Shown: positions 1 through 8,932 of the stretch, piece by piece
Layout: each line of letters begins with the position of its first letter
How positions within the stretch are numbered: position 1 is the stretch's first letter
Assembly (NCBI RefSeq): GCF_002846205.1
Contig: NZ_PHKV01000007.1
Coordinates: 1 to 64,000 of the forward strand
Direction: 5' to 3'
DNA length: 64,000 nucleotides
From: Xanthomonas prunicola
GTDB taxonomy: Bacteria > Pseudomonadota > Gammaproteobacteria > Xanthomonadales > Xanthomonadaceae
Translations under genes and position numbers: made by a program
The notes under the pieces: model-generated
What the model saw: only the letters and a program-made list of their open reading frames with translations
Database searches by the model: none
What the model was told of the DNA's origin: nothing

Positions 1-26
1 CATAGCCGGCTTTTTCGTTTCGTCAA
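1..26 (-). promoter_or_regulatory. Strong sigma-70 promoter reading off the left edge, probably for an rRNA operon
   Basis: On the minus strand a -35 hexamer TTGACG (26-21) is followed by a 16-nt spacer and the first four bases of a -10 box, TATG (4-1), cut by the window edge. The upstream 150 bases contain A/T runs (around 125-155) like an UP element. No protein start lies between this promoter and tyrS. In xanthomonads an rRNA operon often lies next to tyrS (recalled, not verified), so rRNA is the likely transcript. The downstream gene itself is not visible. Confidence 0.55.
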
Positions 27-294
27 CACCTCAATTCCGAGGAGTTTTCGAACCCTTTCGCTCTGGTTCCGCGTTTGCGGAGTCCGTTGCGTCGGGGGAG
101 GCGAACTATATGCCCGCGAAAGAATTTTGGGAAGCCTTTTGTGAAAAAAATTTCACGGAGTTGCCAAATGCTTGCGTTGGCACTCACTTGGTCTCGTAGG
201 ACATGCATGCAGACCGATCCGGCTGCTGCTGCACTCTATATAGAGCGTCACAACAGCGAGCCGGCGTTGCGGCTATGCAGCACCAGCCGAAGAC

Positions 295-1506
295 TCAACC
301 AGTGATCAACACCACACGGGCGAAATTGCGTTTGCCGACCTGGATGACTGCCTCGAATCCTGGAGCGAACACGCGGCCGGCGTCCTCGATCACCTCTCCG
401 TCGATCTTGACTGCGCGCTCCTTGAGCTTGCGATTGGCCTCCGAATTGCTCGGCGTGAGTCCGGTCGCCGTCAGCAGACTGGCAATCCGCAGTCCTTCCG
501 CCGGGACCACGACCTCCTGCAGCGGCAACAGACTGGTGTCGCCCTGCCCCGTCACCACGGCGTGCCAGCCGGCGATGGCCTGTTCGGCGGTGGCCGCATC
601 GTGGAAACGCGTCGTCAGTTCGCGGGCCAGGCGTAATTTGACATCGCGCGGATGCAGCTCACCGGAGGCGACCTGCGCTTTCAGGCGAGCCGCTTCGGCC
701 AAGCCGATGTCGAAGGACAACAGATCGATCCAGCGCCAGGTCAGCTCGTCGCCGATCTTCATGGTCTTGGTGACGATGTCGATGGCAGGCTCGTTGATGC
801 CGATGTAGTTGCCTAGCGACTTGGACATCTTGGCAACGCCGTCCAGACCTTCCAGCAACGGCATGGTCAGCACGACCTGCGGTGCCTGGCCGTAATGCTC
901 CTGCAGGCCACGGCCCATCAGCAGGTTGAACTTCTGATCGGTGCCGCCCAGCTCGACGTCGGCCTTCAAGGCCACCGAGTCGTAGCCCTGCACCAATGGA
1001 TAGAGGAATTCATGGATGGCGATCGGCTGCTGGCCGGCAAAGCGCTTGGCGAAATCGTCGCGTTCGAGCATGCGCGCCACGGTGTGCTGGGCGGACAGCT
1101 TGATCATGTCGGCAGCGTTCATCTGGCCGAACCACTCGGAGTTGAAACGCACCTCGGTGCGCTCGCGATCCAGGATCTTGAAGACCTGCTCTTCGTAGGT
1201 GCGGGCATTGGCCAGCACATCGTCGCGACTGAGCGGCTTGCGGGTGGCGTTCTTGCCGCTGGGGTCGCCGATCATGCCGGTGAAGTCGCCGATCAGGAAG
1301 ATGACCTGGTGACCCAGCTCCTGAAACTGCCGCATCTTGTTGAGCAACACGGTGTGGCCCAGATGCAGGTCCGGCGCCGTGGGGTCGAAGCCGGCCTTTA
1401 CCCGCAGCGGCACGCCCGACTTCAGGCGGGCCTCGAGCTGCTCGAGCTTGAGAATCTCGTCGGCGCCACGGCCGATGAGAGCGAGGGATTCTTCAATAGT
1501 GGCCAA
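295..1506 (-). CDS. tyrS: Tyrosyl-tRNA synthetase
   Basis: This is a cytoplasmic class Ic aminoacyl-tRNA synthetase that activates tyrosine with ATP and charges tRNA-Tyr. The 403-residue protein carries the HIGH-type signature HLGHT at residues 48-52, the nearby [13 protein letters not shown] region typical of bacterial TyrS, and KMSKS at about residue 228. The C-terminal 60 residues ([13 protein letters not shown]) form the S4-like RNA-binding domain. Length is normal for the family. The ATG at 1506 gives the standard N terminus. It is divergent from the M23 peptidase gene, with 170 bp between the two starts, and its stop lies about 270 bp before the leftward promoter at the window edge. Confidence 0.97.
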   Translation of the reverse strand: MATIEESLALIGRGADEILKLEQLEARLKSGVPLRVKAGFDPTAPDLHLGHTVLLNKMRQFQELGHQVIFLIGDFTGMIGDPSGKNATRKPLSRDDVLANARTYEEQVFKILDRERTEVRFNSEWFGQMNAADMIKLSAQHTVARMLERDDFAKRFAGQQPIAIHEFLYPLVQGYDSVALKADVELGGTDQKFNLLMGRGLQEHYGQAPQVVLTMPLLEGLDGVAKMSKSLGNYIGINEPAIDIVTKTMKIGDELTWRWIDLLSFDIGLAEAARLKAQVASGELHPRDVKLRLARELTTRFHDAATAEQAIAGWHAVVTGQGDTSLLPLQEVVVPAEGLRIASLLTATGLTPSNSEANRKLKERAVKIDGEVIEDAGRVFAPGFEAVIQVGKRNFARVVLITG

Positions 1507-1602
1507 CCACGGACTCCAGCGGCATTTGCCGTCAACAACGTGAATGATGTTAAACGCGGGTTAATTCCGCGCCAAGTGAAAATAATGAACAGGCTCAATG
1601 GT

Positions 1603-1631
1603 TTGACGCGCTGTTACAGGCTGTCTATGGT
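1603..1631 (+). promoter_or_regulatory. Sigma-70 promoter of the M23 peptidase gene
   Basis: TTGACG at 1603-1608, a 17-nt spacer and TATGGT at 1626-1631 make a near-consensus promoter ending 46 bp before the ATG at 1677. The spacing is ideal and the site lies in the divergent tyrS/M23 intergenic region. Confidence 0.6.
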
Positions 1632-1676
1632 ACCGGCGATTGGGCTCGCACTTCGAGCCAGCGAGGAAATCCAACG

Positions 1677-3095
1677 ATGCAGAACTCAGAGCAGGGCCGT
1701 GCACGCAAGCGGCGCTTCCAAGAACGCCTCCACGTCCTCCACGACACTGCCCTGCATCGCAAGCTCAAAGCGCATCTACCGGCGGCATTCAATGACCGTT
1801 GGACGCGCCGTCACTGGATCCACGCCAGCCTGTTCGCGACCATCGGCGCAATGGTGGCGACGATCGTGCCAGGCTTTTCCAACGCCATCGATACCCCCCT
1901 CTCCAGCCATTCCACGCTGGCGTTGCCGCTGCCGCCACTGGTGCCCAGCCGCAAGCAGTTGGCGCCGAGCACGGAGTGGGAAATCCTGCAGGTCAAGCCG
2001 GGGCAGACGCTGAGCACGTTGTTCGGGGAGCTGGGGATCCCGACCGCGGTGATGTATCAGGTGCTGGCGCATCCTGGCACCAAGGAGGCGTTGACCAAGC
2101 TGCGTCCGGGGACCGAGATTGCGTTCGACATGCCGACGCCCGGTGAGTTGCGGGCCCTGCGCTTCGATCGCGACGACAGTCATCGGGTGGAATTGCGCCT
2201 GCTGGGCGACAGCGTGCGCGAGAAGGTGACCGAGCGCGCGACGACCACGCGGACCGTGGTGGCCAGCGGTGAAATCAGCAGTTCGCTATACGCATCGGCC
2301 GGTAAGTCGGGACTGTCGCCGGCCGCGGTGGCAATCATGACCGACGAGATCTTCAAGTACGACATCGACTTCGACAAGGATCTGCAGCCGGGCGACCGCT
2401 TCAGCGTGGTGATGGACGAAACCTGGCGCGAAGGTGAGCGGATCAGCACCGGCGACATCCTGGCTGCGACGTTCACCACCGGCGGGAAAACCTATACCGG
2501 CTTCCGCTTCGAGCGCGCCGGCAAGCCGGCCGAGTATTACGACATCACCGGCAGGCCGTTGAAGAAGAGTTTCATCCGCATGCCGGTGGCCTATAGCCGG
2601 ATCAGCTCCACGTTCGGTGCGCGCATGCATCCGGTGCTGGGCACCATGCGCATGCACAAGGGCGTGGACTACGCGGCCGCCTCGGGTACGCCGATCATGG
2701 CGGCCGGCGATGCGCGGGTGGTGTTTGTCGGCACCCAGCGCGGTTACGGCAACGTGGTGATCCTGGATCACGGCAAGAACTACAGCACGCTCTACGGGCA
2801 CATGTCGCGCTTCGGCAAGATCAAGGCCGGACAGCACATCAACCAGGGCACGGTGATCGGCTATGTCGGCATGACCGGCATGGCAACCGGTCCGCATCTG
2901 CATTACGAATTCCGCGTGGCCGGGCAGCAGCGCAACCCGATGTCGGTGACGATGCCGCCACCGGAGCCATTGCAGGGCGCCGAACTGGCGGCCTTCCGGG
3001 CACAGACGGCGCCAGCCATGGCCCGCATCGAAGGTATGGAGAAGCTGATCTACGCCGATGCGGGCAAGCCTGCCAAGAGCAAGCCGCGCGGATGA
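1677..3095 (+). CDS. M23-family (LytM) peptidoglycan endopeptidase, membrane-anchored
   Basis: A predicted zinc metallo-endopeptidase that cleaves peptide cross-links of peptidoglycan, similar in layout to MepM/YebA. The 472-residue protein has a basic N terminus, a membrane or signal-anchor segment at about 46-68, an OapA/LysM-like region at about 100-160 (LQVKPGQTLSTLF) and a C-terminal LytM domain. The zinc ligands are visible: HKGVDYA at about 327 and HLHYEF at about 408. The ATG at 1677 has a purine-rich upstream sequence (GAGGAAAT) and a good promoter. It is followed 367 bp later by anmK. Products of such endopeptidases enter the recycling pathway served by AnmK and AmpG. Confidence 0.92.
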   Translation: MQNSEQGRARKRRFQERLHVLHDTALHRKLKAHLPAAFNDRWTRRHWIHASLFATIGAMVATIVPGFSNAIDTPLSSHSTLALPLPPLVPSRKQLAPSTEWEILQVKPGQTLSTLFGELGIPTAVMYQVLAHPGTKEALTKLRPGTEIAFDMPTPGELRALRFDRDDSHRVELRLLGDSVREKVTERATTTRTVVASGEISSSLYASAGKSGLSPAAVAIMTDEIFKYDIDFDKDLQPGDRFSVVMDETWREGERISTGDILAATFTTGGKTYTGFRFERAGKPAEYYDITGRPLKKSFIRMPVAYSRISSTFGARMHPVLGTMRMHKGVDYAAASGTPIMAAGDARVVFVGTQRGYGNVVILDHGKNYSTLYGHMSRFGKIKAGQHINQGTVIGYVGMTGMATGPHLHYEFRVAGQQRNPMSVTMPPPEPLQGAELAAFRAQTAPAMARIEGMEKLIYADAGKPAKSKPRG

Positions 3096-3462
3096 GGGCT
3101 TGCGGCTGGATAACTGCGCTAGCCTTTGAAGCGGTTGGACAGCGCAGGTCCGCAGAAGCCGACATCGCATGCGGTGATGCCGTGCAGGATTTTGCTGCAC
3201 CCCACTCTGCGCAGTGACGTCCGCGACTTCACACACCCGGCGTTCGGCCTGCCCTGTCGCCGCGTATGCCGTGGACACGATCCTCAGAAATGTCTGCGGC
3301 TTGCGGGCAAGCTCGAAGCCTCCCTGCTCGTCGGCAGCGCACGTAGCGAAGTTACCGGTGCAGCGATGATTTCCCGCTGCACATCTGCTGCGAGAGGCAA
3401 GACCAGTTGACGGACCTGGCCCAGCTGCACAAGCTGGCCGACCGTGCATATCTGGCTTCGGC
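3096..3462. other. Intergenic stretch, no gene seen
   Basis: 367 bp between the M23 peptidase and anmK. One open frame exists at 3126-3410 (94 codons) but it is Cys/Arg-rich, has no convincing ribosome site and resembles nothing I know. I see no strong terminator or promoter. Confidence 0.5.
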
Positions 3463-4596
3463 ATGCCTGCCCTGGAACACCTTGATTCCCTTCTTTATCT
3501 GGGCCTGATGTCAGGCACCAGCGCCGACGGTATCGATGCCGCACTAGTGCGCTTTGCCGACGACACGCACCGCCGCTGCGAATTGGTGGCCGGGACGACG
3601 ATGGCGTGGGAGCCGCAGTTGCGCGAGACCTTGGTGGCACTCGGCCAGGGCGCCGAGACCGTGGCCATCGATGCGCTGGGCCGATTGGATGCACAGGTGG
3701 GGTTGGCATTCGCGGCGGCGGCCAATCAGTTGATCCGCGACAGTGGCGTGGAGCGCCGACAGATTCGCGCGATCGGCTCGCATGGGCAGACCATCCGCCA
3801 CCGGCCCAAGGCCGACCCGGCGTTCACCTGGCAGATCGGCGATGCCAGCCGAATTGCCGAGCACACCGGCATCACCACGGTGGCCGATTTCCGCCGTCGC
3901 GACGTGGCGGCCGGCGGCCAGGGTGCGCCGCTGATGCCTGCCTTCCATCTGGCCATGCTGGGCGCAGGCGACGAAGACCGCGCCGTGCTCAATCTGGGCG
4001 GAATCGGCAACCTGACCTTGATTCCACGCAATGGCGCGGTGCGGGGATTCGATACCGGCCCGGCCAATGCGCTGCTGGATAGCTGGTGCCAACGCCATCA
4101 CGGTACGCGGTTCGATGCCGAGGGTGCGTTTGCCGCCACCGGGCGCGTCGATGCGGCGGTACTGCAGGCGCTGTTGGCGGACCCATGGTTTGCGTTGCCA
4201 CCGCCCAAGAGCACCGGGCGCGAGCAATTCCATCTGGACTGGGCCCTTCAGGCAATGGGCAGCGCGAGGTTGGATGCAGCCGATGTGCAGGCGACCTTGC
4301 TCGAACTCACCGCAGCCAGCGTGGCCGATGCGCTGCTGCGGCTGCAGCCAACCACGCGCCGCGTGCTGGTGTGCGGCGGCGGCGTGCGCAACCCGGTGCT
4401 ATTGGCGCGACTAGCGGCGCGACTGCCGGGTGTGGTGGTGGAATCCAGCGCGCGACACGGGCTGGACCCGGATTATCTGGAGGCAATGGGCTTTGCATGG
4501 CTGGCAGCCGAGCTGCTGGCCGGACGCGCAGCCAATCTGCCATCGGTGACCGGAGCAGCCGGGTCCCGGCTGTTGGGAGCGATCTATCCGGCGTGA
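3463..4596 (+). CDS. anmK: Anhydro-N-acetylmuramic acid kinase
   Basis: AnmK phosphorylates and opens 1,6-anhydro-MurNAc to MurNAc-6-phosphate, the entry of recycled cell-wall sugar into metabolism. The 377-residue length fits the family. Visible motifs include the N-terminal [17 protein letters not shown] (residues about 12-28), the SHGQTIRH segment at about 106, GGIGNLT at about 183 and the sugar-kinase GGGVRN loop at about 307. All are characteristic of AnmK. The ATG at 3463 places the glycine-rich phosphate loop at the usual distance from the start. It shares the neighbourhood with the M23 endopeptidase upstream and ampG downstream on the opposite strand. Confidence 0.96.
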   Translation: MPALEHLDSLLYLGLMSGTSADGIDAALVRFADDTHRRCELVAGTTMAWEPQLRETLVALGQGAETVAIDALGRLDAQVGLAFAAAANQLIRDSGVERRQIRAIGSHGQTIRHRPKADPAFTWQIGDASRIAEHTGITTVADFRRRDVAAGGQGAPLMPAFHLAMLGAGDEDRAVLNLGGIGNLTLIPRNGAVRGFDTGPANALLDSWCQRHHGTRFDAEGAFAATGRVDAAVLQALLADPWFALPPPKSTGREQFHLDWALQAMGSARLDAADVQATLLELTAASVADALLRLQPTTRRVLVCGGGVRNPVLLARLAARLPGVVVESSARHGLDPDYLEAMGFAWLAAELLAGRAANLPSVTGAAGSRLLGAIYPA

Positions 4597-4637
4597 GCCG
4601 GTTAGTCCCTTTTGGCCTGGACGGAGCTGCTGCAGCG

Positions 4638-4865
4638 CTACGGGTTATTTCCCGCCGGCAGCGCCTTGAGCGCGGCAATCGCTTCGGCCAGCGCATCGAC
4701 CTCCGGGTGATGCAGGCCGCCGGTCACTTCGTATTCGCTGGCGAACAGGCCTTGTTCGAGCAGATGCATGACGGTCTGGTGCTGGGTCCAGCCACGTGCG
4801 ACGGAAATGCGGCGGATACGGTCCACCACCAGCGGATCGATGTCACGCAATACCAGATCGGTCAT
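4638..4865 (-). CDS. Small ribbon-helix-helix-like protein (FitA/antitoxin-like)
   Basis: A 75-residue protein whose first half reads as a short beta strand followed by two helices (VLRDIDPLVVDRIRRISVAR, then WTQHQTVMHLLEQGL). This pattern resembles FitA-type or other ribbon-helix-helix DNA-binding antitoxins. The rest is an acidic helical tail. No toxin gene (PIN or other) sits beside it, so it may be a stand-alone regulator. It lies downstream of ampG on the same strand, 58 bp after... that is, between ampG's stop at 4924 and anmK's convergent stop, and could be co-transcribed with ampG. The family call is by eye only. Confidence 0.65.
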   Translation of the reverse strand: MTDLVLRDIDPLVVDRIRRISVARGWTQHQTVMHLLEQGLFASEYEVTGGLHHPEVDALAEAIAALKALPAGNNP

Positions 4866-4923
4866 GCCCTGCCTCGTGCAATGCGCTGCCCCGCTGGCAT
4901 CATCGGCAACCTTTGCGGACGTT

Positions 4924-6219
4924 TCAATCCGGCCGCCGGTCGTGCGCCAACAGCCGCGGCCACAACCAGGCCAGCAGCATTAAGGTGGGAATGACGGTCA
5001 GGGCGCTGAGGATGAAGAAGGTGCTGTAGGAGGTCGCATTAATCACGGACCCGGAGACGGCGCCAGCGAACTTGCCCGGCACATTGGCCAGCGAGACCAG
5101 CAACGCATACTGGGTGGCCGTGAAGTTGCGGTCGGTCAGCGAGGACATGAAGGCCACCAGCACCGAGGCGGCAAACCCCTGGAACAGGTTGTCGGCGCTG
5201 AGCGCCGCATAGAACGCCCAAAGCTTGCCGGGGTTGTGCGCCATCAGCAGGAACGCCAGGTTGGACAAAGCCACCCCCAACGCGGCCACCAGCAGCATGC
5301 GGCGGAATCCGAATGCGGCGACTGCGGCACCGCCAGCGAAAGCACCGACGATGCCCATCCAGACGCCGAACAGTTTGGAGACCGTGGCGATATCGGCTTT
5401 GGTGAAGCCCGAATCCAGATAGAACGGCCCCGCCATGACGCCGATCACCTGGTCGGGAAACCTGTACAGGCCCACGAACAGCAGCAGCGCGATGCCCAGC
5501 GCCAGCCCATTGCTGGAGAAAAAACTGGAAATCGGTTGCCAGAAGGCACCTACGACATCAATGCGACGCACCACGGTCGCCTCGGGACGGTCGGGCTCGC
5601 GGCATAGCAAGGTGGTGACGATCGGCACCAGCATCAGTGCGGCCATGCCCACGTACGCCCATGTCCAACCAAGGTATTCGGCCATGTACAGCGCGCCCGC
5701 GCCGCCCAGGATCAGCCCGATGCGGTAGCCCAACGTGTAGGTCGCCGCCAACGCAGCCTGCGCGGCATCCGGGGCGACTTCAATGCGGTAGGCATCCACG
5801 ACCGAGTCCTGGGTGGCACCCCAGAACGAAGCGAACAGCACCCAGCCGACCAGGCCGGCCACACTCAGATCCGGGCGTGAAAATGCCAGCGCGAACAGAC
5901 CGATGGTGACGCCGATCTGCGCCACCAGCAGCCACGAGCGACGGCGACCCAGAAACGCCGTAAGCGGGAACGCATAACGGTCGATCAGCGGCGCCCACAG
6001 GAACTTGAGCAGATAGAAGAAGCTGGCCAGGCTGATGAAGCCGATGTCTTGCAGGTCCAGCCCTGCGTCGCGCAATCGGACGGACAAGGTCTGCGAGGCG
6101 ATCAGCAGGAACGGTAACCCGCTGCCGAAGCCGAGCAGCGCCATGGTCGCCGCCGATGGCGTGGCGAAGGCGCGCTGGATGCCGCGCCAGCCTTTATAGG
6201 TGGGTGCGGGCTTGGTCAT
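4924..6219 (-). CDS. ampG: AmpG-family muropeptide permease (MFS)
   Basis: An inner-membrane proton-driven transporter that imports GlcNAc-anhydroMurNAc-peptides released during wall turnover. The 431-residue protein has about 12 to 14 hydrophobic segments. Its early motif FGSGLPFLLIASQTLSVRLR and LKFLWAPLIDRY are hallmarks of AmpG, as is the ATQDSVVDAYRIE stretch at about 135-150. The ATG at 6219 gives a short cytoplasmic N terminus before the first membrane span. It completes a recycling group with the M23 peptidase and anmK. I see no ampR, ampD or beta-lactamase gene nearby. Confidence 0.94.
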   Translation of the reverse strand: MTKPAPTYKGWRGIQRAFATPSAATMALLGFGSGLPFLLIASQTLSVRLRDAGLDLQDIGFISLASFFYLLKFLWAPLIDRYAFPLTAFLGRRRSWLLVAQIGVTIGLFALAFSRPDLSVAGLVGWVLFASFWGATQDSVVDAYRIEVAPDAAQAALAATYTLGYRIGLILGGAGALYMAEYLGWTWAYVGMAALMLVPIVTTLLCREPDRPEATVVRRIDVVGAFWQPISSFFSSNGLALGIALLLFVGLYRFPDQVIGVMAGPFYLDSGFTKADIATVSKLFGVWMGIVGAFAGGAAVAAFGFRRMLLVAALGVALSNLAFLLMAHNPGKLWAFYAALSADNLFQGFAASVLVAFMSSLTDRNFTATQYALLVSLANVPGKFAGAVSGSVINATSYSTFFILSALTVIPTLMLLAWLWPRLLAHDRRPD

Positions 6220-6535
6220 GCGTCAAACCGGTGAGAGCGAACGCCAGTGGCTGAGGCGGACAAGGCAGACGGCACCACTGCATGCAGCGCGCCGTCGACC
6301 ACAACCATCGCCGCCGACGTCATGTCTTCGACGGTGTGTGCGGCACGGCGGCGACGCACGGCCCCGAAGAGGAACGCCTTGCTCGCCATTGACAGGCCGC
6401 GTGATGGCGACCGAGGGCCACCGCGCACGCTGTAGTGCCCGAGGCGGAGCCGGGTGACGATGCTGCCAGGAAGGCTCTCGCCCTGTTCATTAAAACCTTG
6501 GCGCGCTGTTGCGCAGACCACAGCCTTCGCCTGCC
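6220..6535. other. Intergenic stretch, no gene seen
   Basis: 316 bp between the start of ampG and the stop of xthA, both leftward. Short open frames here are compositional shadows. The ampG promoter must lie here but I cannot point to clear hexamers. Confidence 0.5.
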
Positions 6536-7336
6536 TCACTGCGCGTAATCCACGATGTACGGCGCGTGGTCGGAGAAGCGTTCTTCGCGGTAGATCGAGC
6601 AGGCCTTCAAGGTGTCGCGCAGGCCGGGGGTGACCAGTTGGTAGTCGATGCGCCAACCGACATTGTTGGTGCGCGCGGCGCCGCGGTTGCTCCACCAGGT
6701 GTAGTCCTGGCCTTGCGGATGCAGCACGCGGTAGCTATCGACCCAGCCGCGGCCTTCGGCGGGGTTAGCGTCATCTGGCGCATCGGCGCACAGGCCGTTG
6801 AGCCAGTCGCGCTCGGATGGCAGGCAGCCGGAGTTCTTCTGGTTGGATTTCCAGTTCTTGATGTCCAATGCGGTGCGCACGATGTTCCAGTCGCCGCACA
6901 GCACGTACTGGCGGCCACTGGCCAGCCACTCGTCCAGGATCGGCCGTAGCCATTCCATGACCTGGAACTTGTAGCCCTGGCGCAACTCGCCCGAAGAACC
7001 GGAGGGGATATAGAAAGACACCACGCTGAGGTTGCCGAAGCGCGCTTCGATATAGCGGCCTTCTTCGTCGAACTCGGGCCAGCCCAGCGCGGTCCGCACC
7101 TCATCGGGCTCGTGCCTGCTGTAGATCGCCACACCGCTGTAGCCCTTCTTGGTGCTGGCGTCGCGGAACCAGGCCTTGTAGCCGGTGGGCAGGAAGTCCG
7201 GTCCGGCCAGTTGGTGCTCCTGGGCCTTGGTCTCCTGCACGCACAGCACATCGGCGTCCTGAGCGGCGAACCAGGCGAAGAAACCCTTGCTGGCGGCCGA
7301 GCGCAAGCCGTTGGCGTTAAAACTGATGATGCGCAT
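6536..7336 (-). CDS. xthA: Exodeoxyribonuclease III / AP endonuclease
   Basis: A base-excision repair enzyme that cuts DNA at abasic sites and has 3'-5' exonuclease and 3'-phosphatase activity. Starting at the ATG at 7336 the protein is 266 residues, the usual length. The open frame extends 84 codons further upstream, but that part runs through a repeat and overlaps pyrE. Motifs present: FNANGLRSA near the N terminus, the metal-binding Glu in QETKAQ (about 34), GDWNIV, WRIDYQL and the terminal catalytic SDHAPYIVDY. It is divergent from pyrE, with the two starts 118 bp apart across an inverted repeat. Confidence 0.95.
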   Translation of the reverse strand: MRIISFNANGLRSAASKGFFAWFAAQDADVLCVQETKAQEHQLAGPDFLPTGYKAWFRDASTKKGYSGVAIYSRHEPDEVRTALGWPEFDEEGRYIEARFGNLSVVSFYIPSGSSGELRQGYKFQVMEWLRPILDEWLASGRQYVLCGDWNIVRTALDIKNWKSNQKNSGCLPSERDWLNGLCADAPDDANPAEGRGWVDSYRVLHPQGQDYTWWSNRGAARTNNVGWRIDYQLVTPGLRDTLKACSIYREERFSDHAPYIVDYAQ

Positions 7337-7340
7337 AGGC

Positions 7341-7451
7341 CGGGAATGGGGAGTCAGGAATGGGGAATCGTAAAGCCTACCCCAGCGCAGCGGCGAAGGC
7401 TGCCAAGGCGCGATGCGTTTACCATTCCCGATTCTCCATTCCCCATTCCCG
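7341..7451. repeat. Inverted GGGAATGGGGAATCG-type intergenic repeat
   Basis: Between xthA and pyrE the block 7341-7370 (units of GGGAATGGGGA) is mirrored by its reverse complement at 7421-7451 around a 50-bp centre. The same family of units appears in other orientations at 13617-13645 and, as a related CGGGACT unit, at 43437-43466. Such short G-rich repeats are common in xanthomonad intergenic DNA. Confidence 0.75.
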
Positions 7452-7454
7452 TCA

Positions 7455-8114
7455 ATGACCGACCACCGCACCCGTTTCCTGCAGCTGGCCCTGGGCGCCG
7501 ATGCCTTGCGCTTTGGCGAGTTCACGCTCAAGTCCGGGCGGCTCAGTCCGTACTTCTTCAATGCCGGGCGCTTCGATTCCGGCGCCAAGACCGCGCAGCT
7601 GGCGCAGTGCTATGCCGATGCGATCGATGCGGCCGGGGTGGACTTCGACCTGCTGTTCGGCCCGGCCTACAAGGGCATCCCCTTGGCGACCGCGCTGGCG
7701 TGCGCCTACGCCGGGCGCGGGCGCGACCTGCCGCTGGCGTTCAACCGCAAGGAAGCCAAGGACCATGGCGAAGGCGGCACCCTGATCGGCGCGCCGCTGG
7801 CCGGGCGCAAGGTGTTGATCGTCGATGACGTGATCACCGCCGGCACCGCGATCCGCGAGGCGCTGGGCATCATCCGTGGCGCCGGAGGCATCCCGTCCGG
7901 GATCGTGGTGGCGCTGGACCGGCAGGAAATCGCCTCCGAGCAGGACCGCCGCTCGGCCGCGCAAGCGGTAGCGGCCGAGGCCGGCATTTCGGTGATTGCG
8001 GTGGCCAACCTGGGCGACCTGCTTGCTTTTGCGGCAGGAAACGCCGACCTTGTGGACTTCCGGGAACCGCTGTTGGCCTATCGTGGCCGCTACGGAACCG
8101 ACACCACAGGCTGA
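7455..8114 (+). CDS. pyrE: Orotate phosphoribosyltransferase
   Basis: Converts orotate and PRPP to orotidine monophosphate, the fifth step of pyrimidine synthesis. The ATG at 7455 gives 219 residues and begins MTDHRTRFLQLALG, the usual start. An upstream in-frame ATG at 7413 lies inside the intergenic repeat and is rejected. The PRPP-binding loop VLIVDDVITAGTA is at about 119-131 and the catalytic flexible loop with KEAKDHGEGG precedes it. The gene is followed 22 bp later by a secreted coiled-coil protein that may be co-transcribed. Confidence 0.96.
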   Translation: MTDHRTRFLQLALGADALRFGEFTLKSGRLSPYFFNAGRFDSGAKTAQLAQCYADAIDAAGVDFDLLFGPAYKGIPLATALACAYAGRGRDLPLAFNRKEAKDHGEGGTLIGAPLAGRKVLIVDDVITAGTAIREALGIIRGAGGIPSGIVVALDRQEIASEQDRRSAAQAVAAEAGISVIAVANLGDLLAFAAGNADLVDFREPLLAYRGRYGTDTTG

Positions 8115-8136
8115 TGGCAGGCGACAGGGGGCTGCG

Positions 8137-8817
8137 ATGATGCCGATACACACACGCTTGGCGTTATCCGCCGCCGTTGCGGCGGCTGTCGCTGCAACAT
8201 TCGCCGTGGCCGCACCGGCCAGTGCACAAGACAAGACGGCGGCCAAGAAGCTGTATTGCTGGAACCAGAACGGCGCCCGTGTGTGCAGCGATACGCTGCC
8301 GCCGGAGGCGGTGAACCAGGCGCGCGACGAATTCAACGTCAAGAGCGGCATGCGCAGCGCCGAGGTGCAGCGCGCGATGAGCAGCGACGAGCGCGCTGCC
8401 GCCGCGGCCAGCGAGCAGCAACGCCAGGCCGATCTTGCCGCCGAGCAGATGCGCCAGCGCACCGACCAGGCCATGTTGATGTCGTATCAGAGCGAGGACG
8501 ACCTGCGCCGGGTCTTTAACGAGCGCATCGCCATCGTCGACAACAACATCCACACTGCGCGCTTCAACGTGACCAGCCTGCGTGAAGGGCTTGCCAGCAT
8601 GTTGCGCGCCGCCGGCGACCGTGAGCTGGCCGGCCAGGCCGTGGCCGACAAGCTGGCAGCCGACATCCAGCAACGCCATCGCGATTTGATGGCGCAGTTG
8701 CGTCTGCAGATCAGCTTCGAGCAGCAACGGGTGGCGCTGGATGGCGAAATCGCCGACATCCTGCAGCGCTACCGGGCCATGAAGGAGCCACCCGGCGGCG
8801 CCTCGCCCACCGGCTGA
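8137..8817 (+). CDS. Exported coiled-coil protein, DUF4124-like N terminus
   Basis: A 226-residue protein of unknown function. It begins with a classic cleavable signal peptide (MMPIHTRLALSAAVAAAVAA ending near ASA-QD). The mature N terminus (LYCWNQNG then VCSDTLPP) resembles the Trp/Asp-Thr-Pro pattern of DUF4124 domains. The remainder is strongly helical and rich in Glu, Gln, Arg and Ala, consistent with a periplasmic coiled coil. Start is the first of two adjacent ATGs (8137, 8140). It sits between pyrE and parA. I cannot assign a role. Confidence 0.8.
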   Translation: MMPIHTRLALSAAVAAAVAATFAVAAPASAQDKTAAKKLYCWNQNGARVCSDTLPPEAVNQARDEFNVKSGMRSAEVQRAMSSDERAAAAASEQQRQADLAAEQMRQRTDQAMLMSYQSEDDLRRVFNERIAIVDNNIHTARFNVTSLREGLASMLRAAGDRELAGQAVADKLAADIQQRHRDLMAQLRLQISFEQQRVALDGEIADILQRYRAMKEPPGGASPTG

Positions 8818-8932
8818 ACCGCACGGGCGGCATTCCCGCTCGCCCGATGCGCCGCTGCGGGCGGCATTTCCCGATCCGACGCCCTGCCCGCATAATGGCC
8901 GGTCTTACTCTTCGCCCACGAGGCTCTCCCGC

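Noticed and set aside
3126-3410. 94-codon open frame between the M23 gene and anmK
   Set aside because: No ribosome site, no recognisable family and Cys/Arg-rich composition. Kept as intergenic.
2286-3464. 392-codon open frame on the minus strand across the M23 gene
   Set aside because: It is the antisense shadow of a well-supported gene, with an amino-acid make-up typical of reversed GC-rich coding DNA.
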